The notes: generated by a model from the letters alone, not told the origin. Shown: positions 7,627 to 15,963, numbered from the stretch's first letter. The stretch is 38,130 nucleotides of DNA from Streptomyces europaeiscabiei (GCF_001550375.1 NZ_LRTR01000387.1:1-38130), one strand, 5' to 3'. Program-made: numbers and translations.

Positions 7627-8829
7627 CTACACCTTGCTCCCGGCCTTCCCGCGCTCGCGGGCCAGCTCGGTGGCGTCCCGCTTGAACGCCCACTCCATCT
7701 TCGGCTCCATGGCGAACCGGAACATCCGCTGCACCGGCGGGGTGCACAACAGGGTGATGACGGTCGCCGCGAAGAAGGTGGCGAAGAGTTCGCCGAGCGG
7801 CTGGTACACCCACGCGTTGGCGTCGTACCAGTCCCAGAAGCGCGAGCCCTTCGCGAGGAACCCGTGCAGCAGGTAGCCGTACAGCGTGCCCGCGCCCAGG
7901 ACGGTGAACCACATCTTCCGCCGGGGCACCCAGGCGAAGAAGCACGTGGTGAGCACCATGGAGCAGCCGAACAGCGCGAAGGTCATGATGATCCCGGCCC
8001 ACCACGGCGCACCCAACTCCTGCGCGCTGTCACGGTGGTAGAACCACGCCGAGTTCATGTCCGGGCCCAGCCAGTACGCCAGCGCCAGCGCGCTCGCCGC
8101 CACCGGCACGGACAACAGCCGCACCTCGCGGCGCCGCATGAACTGGAAGTGCGCGGGCTTCATGAAGAGACCGACGACGAAGAACGGCAGGAACTGAAGG
8201 ACACGCTGCAGGTCCAGGTCGTCACCGATGTCCGGCGAGACGGACGCGAGCGCCGCGATGGCGAGCGCCACCGGGACCGGCCAGCGCACCACCTTCCACA
8301 GCGGGGTCGTCAGCCGCCACACGAACAGTGCGATCAGGAACCAGGTGAGGTACCAGGGGTCGAGCAGGCTGATCGGATGCGAGGGGTCGTTGTCGCCGTA
8401 CCGCTTGAAGACGGAGTACGCGATCTCGAAGAGGACGTACGGCACGGCTATGCCGGTCACCAACCGGCGGAGCCGGTCGGCGCGCATGTCGAAGCTGCGC
8501 GAGAAGTAGCCGGAGATGATGATGAACGCCGGCATGTGAAACGTGTACACGACCATGTAGAGCGCCTCGGCGGCGCGGCTGTGGTCGGTCAGCGGCTCCC
8601 ACGCGTGCCCCATCGCGACGAGCACGATGGCGAGGTACTTGGCGTTGTCGAAGAACGCGTCACGTTGTTTGGCCGGTCTGGCCTCCGGGGAGGCGCCACT
8701 TGGCGTCGAGTGGGGGGACGAGGACTTCAGCGAGCGCGGACTCGGCACTCCGTCGGCCGACGACGGTGGTGACTGTGCCGGCGGGAGCGGCGCCCCTGGC
8801 AGGCCGTGCGGTCGCAGCGAGTTCGTCAC
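7627..8829 (-). CDS. Integral membrane acyltransferase (acyltransferase 3 family)
   Basis: 400 residues from GTG 8829, which is preceded on the minus strand by GGGAGG about 4-5 nt upstream; the frame stays open to a TTG at 8880, but that start has no ribosome binding site. After about 55 Pro/Ser-rich cytoplasmic residues the protein has roughly ten hydrophobic segments. The first carries the family block FFDNAKYLAIVLVAMGHAWE, with the His thought to take part in acyl transfer, followed by YTFHMPAFIIISGYF. This is the COG3594 (fucose 4-O-acetylase-like) branch of acyltransferase_3, which O-acetylates sugars, lipids or secondary metabolites from the cytoplasmic side. Nothing nearby tells the acceptor. 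Confidence 0.9.
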   Translation of the reverse strand: MTNSLRPHGLPGAPLPPAQSPPSSADGVPSPRSLKSSSPHSTPSGASPEARPAKQRDAFFDNAKYLAIVLVAMGHAWEPLTDHSRAAEALYMVVYTFHMPAFIIISGYFSRSFDMRADRLRRLVTGIAVPYVLFEIAYSVFKRYGDNDPSHPISLLDPWYLTWFLIALFVWRLTTPLWKVVRWPVPVALAIAALASVSPDIGDDLDLQRVLQFLPFFVVGLFMKPAHFQFMRRREVRLLSVPVAASALALAYWLGPDMNSAWFYHRDSAQELGAPWWAGIIMTFALFGCSMVLTTCFFAWVPRRKMWFTVLGAGTLYGYLLHGFLAKGSRFWDWYDANAWVYQPLGELFATFFAATVITLLCTPPVQRMFRFAMEPKMEWAFKRDATELARERGKAGSKV

Positions 8830-8913
8830 AGACCCTCCCGCCGGGAACTCCGGGGGGTGGTCCGAGCACTCGCTGCGCAAGTGGGGGACGAGGCAGCGGT
8901 GAACATCTGAGGC

Positions 8914-8943
8914 ACCCTAGCGTTGTCTGTGCGATTCAGTAAA
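8914..8943 (-). promoter_or_regulatory. Candidate promoter of the acyltransferase gene
   Basis: On the minus strand TTTACT (8938-8943), an 18-nt spacer and TAGGGT (8914-8919) form a plausible housekeeping-type promoter, about 78 nt before the chosen start codon. Confidence 0.4.
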
Positions 8944-9408
8944 ACCACCGACGTGAATCCTGTTATTGGGAGTACGTGTCACCCACGTGTACCCAGGATT
9001 CGGTGAAGTCTTCATCGGGCAGAGCATCACCGTGCGTACACCGCACGGCACATGGTGCCGGTCGGTCTGTCCGCATTCATACCGACTAAATGGTGCATAA
9101 CATGCGCAGGCGACTCCGGTGAAATGTCCGGTTAATTACCGCCCTGGGTATACCCCTTGGTGTGTCTGTGGCAACAATTCGAATTACCTGCGGACGGGTT
9201 GTGTGCGCACGGAAACGATCAACCCGAATTCGCGCCCGGCACCCTCCCGTTGGCCCGGGGTGCGGGTGGCGCGCGCACGGTGCCGTGGCCGACGTTGTCT
9301 CACCTGCTGCATATGACGGCCTGGTTGGTGGCACGATGGTTCTGGCGGGGTGCGCGTGGGGTCGGCGCCCCGGGCCGGTAGTGCGGACCGACCGAGGGTG
9401 TGATCTGT
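8944..9408. other. AT-richer non-coding stretch with several palindromes
   Basis: No reading frame here has Streptomyces-like codon use, a ribosome binding site or a recognisable product. The base composition around 9061-9240 is clearly less GC-rich than the genes on either side. It contains perfect inverted repeats: CCGTGCG-5 nt-CGCACGG (9030-9048), overlapping CGGCAC-3 nt-GTGCCG (9046-9060), the 10-bp palindrome GGGTATACCC (9145-9154) and AATTCGAATT (9175-9184). ACGTGT also occurs twice 11 bp apart near 8973-8990. This looks like a promoter/operator region, most likely for the small gene that follows, or it may hold an untranslated RNA. Confidence 0.5.
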
Positions 9409-9603
9409 GTGGCCATTTCGCTGTCAGTGGTGCTCTTGTTGGGAATCATCCTGGTGGTCCTGATGCGAGGAGGGACGATCAAGGCCGGACCGGCCGTCGT
9501 CGCCATCCTCTTCGGCTTCTTCCTCGCCTCGACGGGCATGGCCGACGACATCCAACGCTTCCTCAACTCGATAGCGGACACGATCAACTCGATCCAGTTC
9601 TAG
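9409..9603 (+). CDS. Small membrane protein, conserved-looking, unknown function
   Basis: 64 residues from GTG 9409, with GAGGG 10 nt upstream; the frame is also open to GTG 9400, giving 67 residues. The N-terminal helix AISLSVVLLLGIILVVLMR is followed by a basic turn (GGTIKAG), a second hydrophobic stretch (PAVVAILFGFFLAS) and an amphipathic tail DDIQRFLNSIADTINSIQF. I believe similar two-helix proteins of this size are common in Streptomyces, but no function is known to me. Short structural or phage-holin-like roles cannot be excluded. The strong hairpin 66 nt downstream ends its transcript. Confidence 0.75.
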   Translation: MAISLSVVLLLGIILVVLMRGGTIKAGPAVVAILFGFFLASTGMADDIQRFLNSIADTINSIQF

Positions 9604-9669
9604 TGACCGCCCGGACACACAGTGTGAGGCGGCGAACCGTCAGTCGGCGAACCGTGGGACGACAAAAGA

Positions 9670-9713
9670 CCTCCGGCCCGGTTTCGAGGAACTCCTCGAA
9701 ACCGGGCCGGAGG
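9670..9713. terminator. 20-bp perfect hairpin between small membrane gene and tRNA-Gly
   Basis: CCTCCGGCCCGGTTTCGAGG (9670-9689) is the exact reverse complement of 9694-9713, with the loop AACT. The flank AAAAGA precedes it on the plus strand. It sits between two converging transcripts (9409-9603 plus, tRNA-Gly minus) and probably ends both. Confidence 0.9.
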
Positions 9714-9717
9714 CCGT

Positions 9718-9791
9718 TGGAGCGGGCGACGGGAATCGAACCCGCGTAGCTAGTTTGGAAGACTAGTGCTCTACCATTGAGCTACGCCCGC
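9718..9791 (-). tRNA. tRNA-Gly (anticodon UCC)
   Basis: The minus strand folds as a cloverleaf: acceptor GCGGGCG/CGCCCGC, D arm GCTC-AATGGTA-GAGC, anticodon stem CTAGT/ACTAG with loop CTTCCAA (anticodon TCC, complement of 9757-9759), and a T arm with GGTTCGATTCC. Discriminator T and an encoded CCA (9718-9720) end it; glycine tRNAs typically have a U discriminator. Confidence 0.97.
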
Positions 9792-9968
9792 ACAGCTTGC
9801 GCCGCAGGTCGGACGACCGCGGCACAGAAGGCATCGTAGCGGGTCGGGCGCCATCGCCGCACACCCCTTCCGGGCCGCGCGCGTCACCCGCCGTCGCACG
9901 CGCCCGCGCACTCGGTAAATGCGGCAACCGCATGGCCTGCGGGCATGTACCCTACGTGTCGCACCAGA

Positions 9969-10045
9969 CGGGGTGTGGCGCAGCTTGGTAGCGCGTCCGC
10001 TTTGGGAGCGGAAGGCCGTGGGTTCAAATCCCGCCACCCCGACCA
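9969..10045 (+). tRNA. tRNA-Pro (anticodon UGG)
   Basis: Acceptor CGGGGTG pairs with CACCCCG (10035-10041), with discriminator A and encoded CCA (10043-10045). The anticodon stem TCCGC/GCGGA encloses the loop TTTGGGA with anticodon TGG at 10003-10005. The T arm has GGGTTCAAATCCC. The gene is intact, with no repeat of its 3' end in the window that would indicate an integrated element. Confidence 0.97.
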
Positions 10046-10069
10046 CCGCGCCGGTACGGCGCACCTGTC

Positions 10070-10102
10070 ACCGGCAAGATCACCGCCACCGGCAAGATCA
10101 CC
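10070..10102 (+). repeat. Two exact 15-bp direct repeats downstream of tRNA-Pro
   Basis: ACCGGCAAGATCACC occurs at 10070-10084 and 10088-10102 (period 18 bp), between the tRNA-Pro gene and the tig promoter. It could be a slippage duplication or a paired protein-binding site. Confidence 0.8.
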
Positions 10103-10104
10103 TT

Positions 10105-10133
10105 TTGGGGCGTGTACCGCCTGCGGCTACTAT
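10105..10133 (+). promoter_or_regulatory. Candidate tig promoter
   Basis: TTGGGG (10105-10110), a 17-nt spacer and TACTAT (10128-10133) fit a vegetative promoter. It would give a 5' leader of about 120 nt before tig. The overlap with the 15-bp repeats upstream suggests possible control. Confidence 0.5.
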
Positions 10134-10261
10134 GCAAGCTGCGCGCCCGTGTGTCTGCATTCTCAAGTCCCTCAAGGGCCGCGAATCCGCTGAAGCTCCG
10201 CCACTCCCGGCGGGGTACGTCAGCAGAACCCCAAGAAGTCAGCCCCCAAGGAGACCGAACC

Positions 10262-11665
10262 GTGAAGAGCGCCGTGGAGACCCTGAACCCGACCCGGGTT
10301 CGGCTCAGCATCGAGGTGCCCTTCGAGGAGCTCAAGGACAGCCTCGACGCGGCGTACAAGAAGATCAACCAGCAGGTCACGGTGAAGGGCTTCCGCAAGG
10401 GCAAGATCCCGGCCCGCGTCATCGACCAGCGGTTCGGCCGCGGTGCGGTTCTGGAGGAGGCGGTCAACGACGCGCTCCCGAAGTTCTACACCGACGCGGT
10501 CAACGAGGCCGAGCTCAATGTCCTGGGCCAGCCCGAGGTCGACATCACCGAGCTGAAGGACGGCGAGACGCTGAACTTCACCGCCGAGGTCGACGTCCGC
10601 CCGGCCATCGAGATCCCGGACTACTCCGGCATCGAGGTCGAGGTCGACGCGGTCGAGGTCAGCGAGGAGGACATCGAGAAGGCGGTCGAGCAGCTGCGCG
10701 AGCGCTTCGCCTCCACCTCCCCGGTCGAGCGACCCGCCGAGGACGGCGACGTCGTCACGATCGACCTGGAGGCCAAGGTCGACGGCGAGATCCTGGAGGA
10801 CGGCGTCGCCGAGGGCGTCTCCTACACCATCGGCTCCGGTGAGCTGCTGGACGGCATCGACGACGCCGTGAAGGGCCTGGAGGCCGGTGGCGAGGCCACC
10901 TTCGCCTCCGAGCTGAAGGGTGGCTCGGCGGCCGGCAAGGAGGCCCAGGTCACCGTCAAGGTCTCCCAGGTCGCGGCCCGTGAACTCCCGGCCCTGGACG
11001 ACGAGTTCGCCCAGCTCGCCTCGGAGTTCGACACCCTCGAGGAGCTGCAGGCTGACAGCCGTAAGCGCCTGGAGAACATGAAGCAGTACGACCAGGCCAC
11101 GCAGGCCCAGGAGCGCGTCCTGGAGAAGCTGCTGGAGCTCGTCGAGGTGCCCGTCCCCGAGAAGCTGCTCGAGGACGAGATCAACACCCGCAAGCACAAC
11201 CTGGAGCACCACCAGCTCGGCCAGATGGGCCTCGACCTCGAGAAGTACCTCGAGATCCAGGGCAAGACGGTCGAGGAGTTCGACGCCGAGACCAAGGAAG
11301 CGGCCGTCAAGGGCATCAAGACCCAGTTCGTCCTCGACGAGCTGGTCACCAAGGAGAAGCTGAACGTCAACCAGGAGGAGCTCACCGAGCACCTCATGCG
11401 CCGCGCGGCCTCCTCCGGCATGTCCCCGGACCAGTTCGCCCAGGCGGTCGTCCAGAACAACCAGGTCCAGCTTCTCGTCGGCGAGGTCGCCCGCGGCAAG
11501 GCCCTGGCCCTGGTCGTGGAGTCCTCCACGGTGAAGGACACCAACGGCGAGGTCGTCGACCTGGACGACGAAGAGGACGAGACCGAGGAGACCCCGGCCA
11601 CGGCCGAGGCCACCGAGGAGACCCCGGCTGCGGCCGAGGCCGAGGAGAAGGCCCCCGAGGCCTGA
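10262..11665 (+). CDS. tig: Trigger factor, ribosome-bound chaperone and peptidyl-prolyl isomerase
   Basis: 467 residues from GTG 10262, with AAGGAG 8 nt upstream. The N-terminal ribosome-binding domain shows the signature [12 protein letters not shown] (43-54), which docks on ribosomal protein L23. The middle FKBP-type domain (about 160-245) contains [16 protein letters not shown] and [16 protein letters not shown]. The C-terminal helical arms form the chaperone cradle, and the protein ends in an acidic Glu/Ala/Thr tail of about 40 residues that repeats EETPA. It folds nascent chains at the exit tunnel. It lies directly upstream of the clpP1-clpP2-clpX genes, as in many bacteria, but a strong hairpin follows it, so it is probably a separate transcript. 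Confidence 0.98.
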   Translation: MKSAVETLNPTRVRLSIEVPFEELKDSLDAAYKKINQQVTVKGFRKGKIPARVIDQRFGRGAVLEEAVNDALPKFYTDAVNEAELNVLGQPEVDITELKDGETLNFTAEVDVRPAIEIPDYSGIEVEVDAVEVSEEDIEKAVEQLRERFASTSPVERPAEDGDVVTIDLEAKVDGEILEDGVAEGVSYTIGSGELLDGIDDAVKGLEAGGEATFASELKGGSAAGKEAQVTVKVSQVAARELPALDDEFAQLASEFDTLEELQADSRKRLENMKQYDQATQAQERVLEKLLELVEVPVPEKLLEDEINTRKHNLEHHQLGQMGLDLEKYLEIQGKTVEEFDAETKEAAVKGIKTQFVLDELVTKEKLNVNQEELTEHLMRRAASSGMSPDQFAQAVVQNNQVQLLVGEVARGKALALVVESSTVKDTNGEVVDLDDEEDETEETPATAEATEETPAAAEAEEKAPEA

Positions 11666-11689
11666 CCGCTCCGCTCGTGACACCGTGAT

Positions 11690-11721
11690 GGGCCCCCGGG
11701 ACACTTGTGACCCGGGGGCCC
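11690..11721 (+). terminator. Terminator after tig
   Basis: GGGCCCCCGGG (11690-11700) pairs perfectly with CCCGGGGGCCC (11711-11721) around a 10-nt loop, 24 nt after the tig stop codon. Confidence 0.85.
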
Positions 11722-11732
11722 TGGCGTCTTTG

Positions 11733-11766
11733 AGGGGCGCGGGGAACTGCGCGACCAGCCACGTAC
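11733..11766 (+). repeat. Dispersed intergenic element, copy 3
   Basis: The core GGGGCGCGGGGAACTGCG is followed by CGACCAGCCACGTAC; the same extension is found in copy 4 at 18900-18933. It lies between the tig terminator and the clpP1 promoter. Confidence 0.8.
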
Positions 11767-11893
11767 GAGCCGCACCCGCCGACACACCTCGCGCGCCAGA
11801 CGCGTCTGCGGCCTGCCATGGGCCGGTCGCACAGTCCCCGTTTCCGGGCCGGCGGCCACGAGGCACCCGCCCAACCAGCGGAGCGCACACGCA

Positions 11894-11909
11894 TGCGCTG
11901 ACAGCGAAC
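11894..11909. promoter_or_regulatory. ClgR-box-like operator upstream of clpP1
   Basis: TGCGCTGACAGCGAAC reads GTTCGC-TGTCA-GCGCA on the opposite strand. This fits the ClgR box of actinobacteria as I know it (GTTCGC, five bases, GCG). ClgR is the Clp-regulated activator of clpP1P2, clpC and lon in Streptomyces. The site ends 15 bp before the proposed -35, a normal place for an activator. Confidence 0.75.
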
Positions 11910-11924
11910 AGTTCCCTTTGCGGG

Positions 11925-11953
11925 ATTCACCGGCGGAGCCACCGCGTTAGGGT
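11925..11953 (+). promoter_or_regulatory. Candidate clpP1-clpP2 promoter
   Basis: ATTCAC (11925-11930), a 17-nt spacer and TAGGGT (11948-11953). The leader to clpP1 would be about 90 nt. The poor -35 fits dependence on an activator such as ClgR bound just upstream. Confidence 0.45.
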
Positions 11954-12051
11954 CCATGAAGACGAGGGCTGGGCTGTCGGCGAACGGCTCGGCCCCCGGA
12001 AGGGAAACGTGAAGACGGCCCGGCGCCGTCGTAAGACGAGCAGGTGGATAC

Positions 12052-12672
12052 GTGACGAATCTGATGCCCTATGCCGCCGGCGAGCCTTCCATCGGTGGTG
12101 GCCTCGGCGACCAGGTCTACAACCGGCTGCTTGGCGAGCGGATCATCTTCCTCGGCCAGCAGGTCGACGACGACATTGCCAACAAGATCACCGCACAGCT
12201 GCTGCTCCTTGCCGCAGACCCGGACAAGGACATCTTCCTTTACATCAACAGCCCCGGCGGCTCGATCACGGCCGGCATGGCGATCTACGACACGATGCAA
12301 TACATCAGGAACGACGTGGTGACCATCGCCATGGGCCTGGCGGCCTCGATGGGCCAGTTCCTGCTCAGCGCGGGTACCCCCGGCAAGCGTTTCGCGCTGC
12401 CGAACGCCGAGATCCTGATCCACCAGCCCTCGGCCGGTCTGGCCGGTTCGGCCTCGGACATCAAGATCCATGCCGAGCGGCTGCTCCACACCAAGAAGCG
12501 TATGGCGGAGCTGACCTCTCAGCACACCGGTCAGTCGGTCGAGCAGGTGACCCGCGACTCGGACCGCGACCGCTGGTTCGACGCCTTCGAGGCCAAGGAG
12601 TACGGCCTCATCGACGACGTCATGCCGACGGCCGCCGGTATGCCGGGCGGCGGCGGTACCGGGGCGGCCTGA
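12052..12672 (+). CDS. clpP1: ATP-dependent Clp protease proteolytic subunit 1
   Basis: 206 residues from GTG 12052, with AGGTGG 4 nt upstream. It is a serine peptidase that forms heptameric rings with ClpP2 and degrades proteins unfolded by ClpX or ClpC. The catalytic triad is visible: Ser99 in GLAASMGQF, His124 in ILIHQPS, and Asp173 in DRDRW. The longer N-terminus I recall for some Streptomyces ClpP1 annotations (sequence [16 protein letters not shown] before the present start) is encoded in frame here, but it follows a TGA at 12010-12012 and contains no ATG, GTG or TTG until 12052, so the shorter protein is the likely one. Probably cotranscribed with clpP2, 143 bp downstream, under ClgR control. 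Confidence 0.97.
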   Translation: MTNLMPYAAGEPSIGGGLGDQVYNRLLGERIIFLGQQVDDDIANKITAQLLLLAADPDKDIFLYINSPGGSITAGMAIYDTMQYIRNDVVTIAMGLAASMGQFLLSAGTPGKRFALPNAEILIHQPSAGLAGSASDIKIHAERLLHTKKRMAELTSQHTGQSVEQVTRDSDRDRWFDAFEAKEYGLIDDVMPTAAGMPGGGGTGAA

Positions 12673-12698
12673 GAGCCGATGACGGCAAGCGGGCCACA

Positions 12699-12752
12699 GG
12701 GGGCTCCCCGGAGCCCCTGAAGCCCTCCGGGGGAGCTCCTGAGCCTCCCCGG
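12699..12752 (+). other. Stem-loops in the clpP1-clpP2 spacer
   Basis: GGGGCTCC pairs with GGAGCCCC (12700-12717, very small loop), and CCGGGGGAG pairs with CTCCCCGG (12727-12752, one bulge). There is no T-run. They may shield the clpP1 mRNA end or attenuate read-through to clpP2. Confidence 0.35.
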
Positions 12753-12815
12753 GGCCGTCAGCGCCCTTCCCGGTCCCTCCACCCCACCGCCCCAGCCCTC
12801 TTTCCAGGAGACACC

Positions 12816-13496
12816 GTGAACGACTTCCCCGGCAGCGGCATCTACGCCCGCACCGAGGCCGAGTACACCGGCCCCCGCGCCGAGTCCCGTTATGTCATCC
12901 CCCGCTTCGTCGAGCGCACCTCGCAGGGCGTCCGCGAGTACGACCCGTACGCGAAGCTCTTCGAGGAGCGGGTGATCTTCCTCGGGGTGCAGATCGACGA
13001 CGCCTCCGCCAACGACGTCATGGCGCAGCTGCTGTGCCTGGAGTCGATGGACCCCGACCGGGACATCTCCGTCTACATCAACAGCCCCGGCGGCTCCTTC
13101 ACGGCGCTCACCGCGATCTACGACACGATGCAGTTCGTGAAGCCGGACATCCAGACGGTCTGCATGGGCCAGGCGGCCTCCGCCGCCGCGATCCTGCTGG
13201 CCGCCGGTACGCCGGGCAAGCGCATGGCGCTGCCGAACGCCCGCGTCCTGATCCACCAGCCGTACAGCGAGACGGGCCGCGGTCAGGTCTCCGACCTGGA
13301 GATCGCCGCCAACGAGATCCTCCGGATGCGTGCGCAGTTGGAGGACATGCTGGCGAGGCACTCGACCACGCCGATCGAGAAGATCCGCGAGGACATCGAG
13401 CGCGACAAGATCCTCACGGCCGAGGACGCGCTGTCGTACGGCCTGATCGACCAGATCATCTCCACGCGGAAGATGAACAACAACAGCGTCCGCTGA
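12816..13496 (+). CDS. clpP2: ATP-dependent Clp protease proteolytic subunit 2
   Basis: 226 residues from GTG 12816, with AGGAG 5 nt upstream. It is the second peptidase ring of the mixed ClpP1P2 complex. Catalytic residues are Ser122 (GQAASAAAI), His147 (VLIHQPY) and Asp197 (IERDKIL). It has an N-terminal extension of about 40 residues relative to ClpP1; in these enzymes such a stretch is a propeptide that is removed on assembly. It shares about half its residues with ClpP1 but differs around the S1 pocket, as expected for the heteromeric actinobacterial enzyme. A structured 200-bp gap separates it from clpX. Confidence 0.97.
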   Translation: MNDFPGSGIYARTEAEYTGPRAESRYVIPRFVERTSQGVREYDPYAKLFEERVIFLGVQIDDASANDVMAQLLCLESMDPDRDISVYINSPGGSFTALTAIYDTMQFVKPDIQTVCMGQAASAAAILLAAGTPGKRMALPNARVLIHQPYSETGRGQVSDLEIAANEILRMRAQLEDMLARHSTTPIEKIREDIERDKILTAEDALSYGLIDQIISTRKMNNNSVR

Positions 13497-13522
13497 CCCC
13501 GGAAAGGATGTATTGTCTGCCG

Positions 13523-13595
13523 CCCCTTGGCATGATTGGCACCGTTTGACCCAGTGCACGACAAGGTGCACGTCAAAGCGAACCGTGCCAAGGGG
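13523..13595 (+). promoter_or_regulatory. Structured leader with two competing folds between clpP2 and clpX
   Basis: Fold A is three stacked helices: TTGGCAC/GTGCCAA (13536-13542 with 13585-13591), TTTGAC/GTCAAA (13545-13550 with 13572-13577) and GTGCAC/GTGCAC (13554-13559 with 13566-13571), 19 base pairs in all. Fold B uses the upstream copy of TTGGCA: CCCCTTGGCA (13523-13532) pairs with TGCCAAGGGG (13586-13595). The two folds share the same 3' strand and exclude each other. It may be an attenuator, a processing site that uncouples clpX from clpP1P2, or an operator in DNA form. No known riboswitch class was recognised. Confidence 0.5.
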
Positions 13596-13699
13596 GGCCC
13601 GAACGGGGGGCCCGGCAAGGTACCGTCGACATAAGGCAGCACCAGGAGCCGCTGGATTCCAATTGTCCAGGCGTCTCCCAGGCGAAGGGGAAGCACACC

Positions 13700-14986
13700 G
13701 TGGCACGCATCGGTGACGGCGGCGATCTGCTCAAGTGCTCGTTCTGCGGCAAGAGCCAGAAGCAGGTCAAGAAGCTCATCGCAGGGCCCGGTGTGTACAT
13801 CTGCGACGAGTGCATCGACCTCTGCAACGAGATCATCGAGGAGGAGCTCGCGGAGACCAGCGAGGTCCGCTGGGAGGAACTCCCGAAGCCTCGCGAGATC
13901 TACGAGTTCCTCGAGGGCTATGTGGTCGGCCAGGAGGCGGCCAAGAAGGCCCTCTCCGTCGCGGTGTACAACCACTACAAGCGGGTCCAGGCCGGTGAGA
14001 ACAGCGGCGGTCAAAGCCGCGAGGACGCCATCGAGTTGGCGAAGTCCAACATCCTCCTGCTGGGCCCCACGGGCTCGGGCAAGACCCTCCTCGCCCAGAC
14101 TCTCGCGCGCATGCTGAACGTCCCGTTCGCGATCGCGGACGCGACGGCGCTCACGGAGGCCGGTTACGTCGGCGAGGACGTCGAGAACATCCTGCTGAAG
14201 CTCATCCAGGCGGCCGACTACGACGTCAAGAAGGCCGAGACCGGCATCATCTACATCGATGAGATCGACAAGGTCGCGAGGAAGAGCGAGAACCCCTCCA
14301 TCACGCGCGACGTGTCGGGCGAGGGCGTCCAGCAGGCCCTGCTGAAGATCCTGGAGGGCACCACGGCGTCGGTCCCGCCCCAGGGCGGCCGCAAGCACCC
14401 CCACCAGGAGTTCATCCAGATCGACACGACGAACGTCCTGTTCATCGTGGGCGGTGCCTTCTCGGGCCTGGAGAAGATCATCGAGTCCCGGGCCGGCGCC
14501 AAGGGCATCGGCTTCGGCGCGACGATCCGCTCCAAGCGCGAGCTGGAGTCCAAGGACCAGTTCGAGGCCGTCATGCCGGAGGACCTGGTCAAGTTCGGCA
14601 TGATCCCCGAGTTCATCGGCCGTCTGCCCGTCATCACCTCGGTCCACAACCTGGACCGCGAGGCGTTGCTCCAGATCCTCATCGAGCCCCGCAACGCGCT
14701 GGTGAAGCAGTACCAGCGCCTCTTCGAACTCGACGGCGTGGAGCTGGACTTCGAGCGCGAGGCCCTCGAAGCCATCGCCGACCAGGCCATCCTCCGCCAG
14801 ACCGGCGCGCGCGGCCTGCGCGCCATCATGGAGGAAGTCCTGATGTCGGTCATGTACGAGGTCCCGTCCCGCAAGGACGTGGCCCGAGTCGTCATCAACG
14901 CCGACGTGGTCCGCTCGAACGTGAACCCGACCCTGATCCCGCGGGACGCGCGGGGGCGGGGACCGGGGGAGCAGAAGACGGCGTAA
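13700..14986 (+). CDS. clpX: ClpX, ATPase/unfoldase subunit of the Clp protease
   Basis: 428 residues from GTG 13700, with an AAGGGGAAG ribosome binding site. An N-terminal zinc-binding domain (Cys13, Cys16, Cys35, Cys38) recruits substrates and adaptors. The AAA+ module has Walker A GPTGSGKT (122-129), pore loop GYVG (155-158), Walker B IIYIDEID (183-190), the RKH loop (231-233) and the IGF tripeptide (270-272) that docks on the ClpP ring. The sensor-2 segment GARGLRA is near the C-terminus. It unfolds SsrA-tagged and other proteins for ClpP1P2. A 200-bp structured spacer suggests separate control from the clpP genes; a strong terminator follows. Confidence 0.98.
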   Translation: MARIGDGGDLLKCSFCGKSQKQVKKLIAGPGVYICDECIDLCNEIIEEELAETSEVRWEELPKPREIYEFLEGYVVGQEAAKKALSVAVYNHYKRVQAGENSGGQSREDAIELAKSNILLLGPTGSGKTLLAQTLARMLNVPFAIADATALTEAGYVGEDVENILLKLIQAADYDVKKAETGIIYIDEIDKVARKSENPSITRDVSGEGVQQALLKILEGTTASVPPQGGRKHPHQEFIQIDTTNVLFIVGGAFSGLEKIIESRAGAKGIGFGATIRSKRELESKDQFEAVMPEDLVKFGMIPEFIGRLPVITSVHNLDREALLQILIEPRNALVKQYQRLFELDGVELDFEREALEAIADQAILRQTGARGLRAIMEEVLMSVMYEVPSRKDVARVVINADVVRSNVNPTLIPRDARGRGPGEQKTA

Positions 14987-15008
14987 CTCCTCGGCGGTAC
15001 ACAGACAT

Positions 15009-15044
15009 CGAAGGGGCCCCGGTCAACCGACCGGGGCCCCTTCG
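15009..15044. terminator. Bidirectional terminator between clpX and the minus-strand membrane gene
   Basis: CGAAGGGGCCCCGGTC (15009-15024) is the exact reverse complement of 15029-15044 around the loop AACC. It sits in the convergent gap and can serve both genes. Confidence 0.9.
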
Positions 15045-15060
15045 TGGTTGCGGGAGAGTG

Positions 15061-15963
15061 TCAGGCCTCGACGCGCACGTCGTTGCGCAGCTTGGCCGCC
15101 AACTCGGCAGCCTCGTCGATCGTCGAGCTCTTGCCGGCGGCCATCGCGGCCATGTCGAAGGAGATCACGTACGCGACCGTGCTGTGGTCACCCCAGATGC
15201 ACAGCGGCACCGTCATGGTCTTGCCGCCCTCGGAGCCCTCGCTCTCCTGGCACTTCATGATGCCGTTCTCGAAGCCCTCGGGCGTGACCTCCTGGGGGCT
15301 GCCCACGAGCTTGCCGTCGGAGCCCGAACCCTTCTCGGACTCCGCCTTCATGCTGGCGAACATCGCGTCGATGACCTTCTCCGGGTCGTCGATCGTGCCG
15401 TACACCCCGGCGAAGGTCAGGTTCTTGGCGGTGAGGCCCTCCCCCGACGCGTAGCTCGAGCTGACGTCCTTGGGGTTCTGCACACCCCAGCCTTCCGTCT
15501 GCTTGATCTCCTTGTCGTTCATCCCGCTGCTGCTGCCGCCGCCTTCGCCCTTCTTGTACTGCCCGTCGATGACGGACTCCGGCGCGGTCAGCTTGTGGGG
15601 GCCGTCGTCGGCGATGTCCCCGCCGCCACCCCCGCCGATCACGAAGTACGCGCCCACGGCGACCGCCGCCACCACGGCGACCGCGCCCAGGATGATGCCG
15701 ACCTTCTTGCCGCCACCGCCGGAGACGGGGGGCTGGGGCACGGTCGGGTAGGGCTGCTGGCCGTACTGCTGCTGGCCGTAGGGCGGGGTCTGGGGCGGGA
15801 CGCCCTGGGGGGCCTGCTGGGGGTACCCGTAGCCGGGCTGCTGCGGGGGCGCCTGCTGCGGGTAGCCGTAGCCGGGCTGGGGGGCGGCCTGGGGCGGCTG
15901 CTGACCATACGGTCCGGGCTGCTGGGGCTGCCCGCCGTACGGGCCCGGCTGGTTGTGACTCAT
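15061..15963 (-). CDS. Membrane protein with Pro/Gln/Gly/Tyr-rich cytoplasmic tail, unknown function
   Basis: 300 residues from ATG 15963, chosen for the GGAGGGG 10 nt upstream on the minus strand; the frame is open further up to 16029 but without a ribosome binding site. The first 85 residues are low complexity: repeated QPGPYGQQ and QPGYGYPQQAP units. One membrane helix follows (about 88-110, KKVGIILGAVAVVAAVAVGAY), then a Gly5 stretch and an external domain of about 185 residues with a Cys pair (MKCQESEG and PLCIWGD). This layout is common in Streptomyces membrane proteins of unknown role. The divergent start 137 bp from valS shares its upstream region. Confidence 0.85.
   Translation of the reverse strand: MSHNQPGPYGGQPQQPGPYGQQPPQAAPQPGYGYPQQAPPQQPGYGYPQQAPQGVPPQTPPYGQQQYGQQPYPTVPQPPVSGGGGKKVGIILGAVAVVAAVAVGAYFVIGGGGGGDIADDGPHKLTAPESVIDGQYKKGEGGGSSSGMNDKEIKQTEGWGVQNPKDVSSSYASGEGLTAKNLTFAGVYGTIDDPEKVIDAMFASMKAESEKGSGSDGKLVGSPQEVTPEGFENGIMKCQESEGSEGGKTMTVPLCIWGDHSTVAYVISFDMAAMAAGKSSTIDEAAELAAKLRNDVRVEA

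Noticed and set aside
9086..9334. Minus-strand frame of 82 codons in the AT-richer gap
   Set aside because: No ribosome binding site, no third-position G/C bias and no recognisable protein features; palindromes cut through it.
9969..10045. tRNA-Pro as the attachment site of an integrated element
   Set aside because: tRNA-Pro genes are used by some actinobacterial integrative elements, but no second copy of the tRNA 3' end, no integrase gene and no foreign-looking genes follow it. The next gene is tig.
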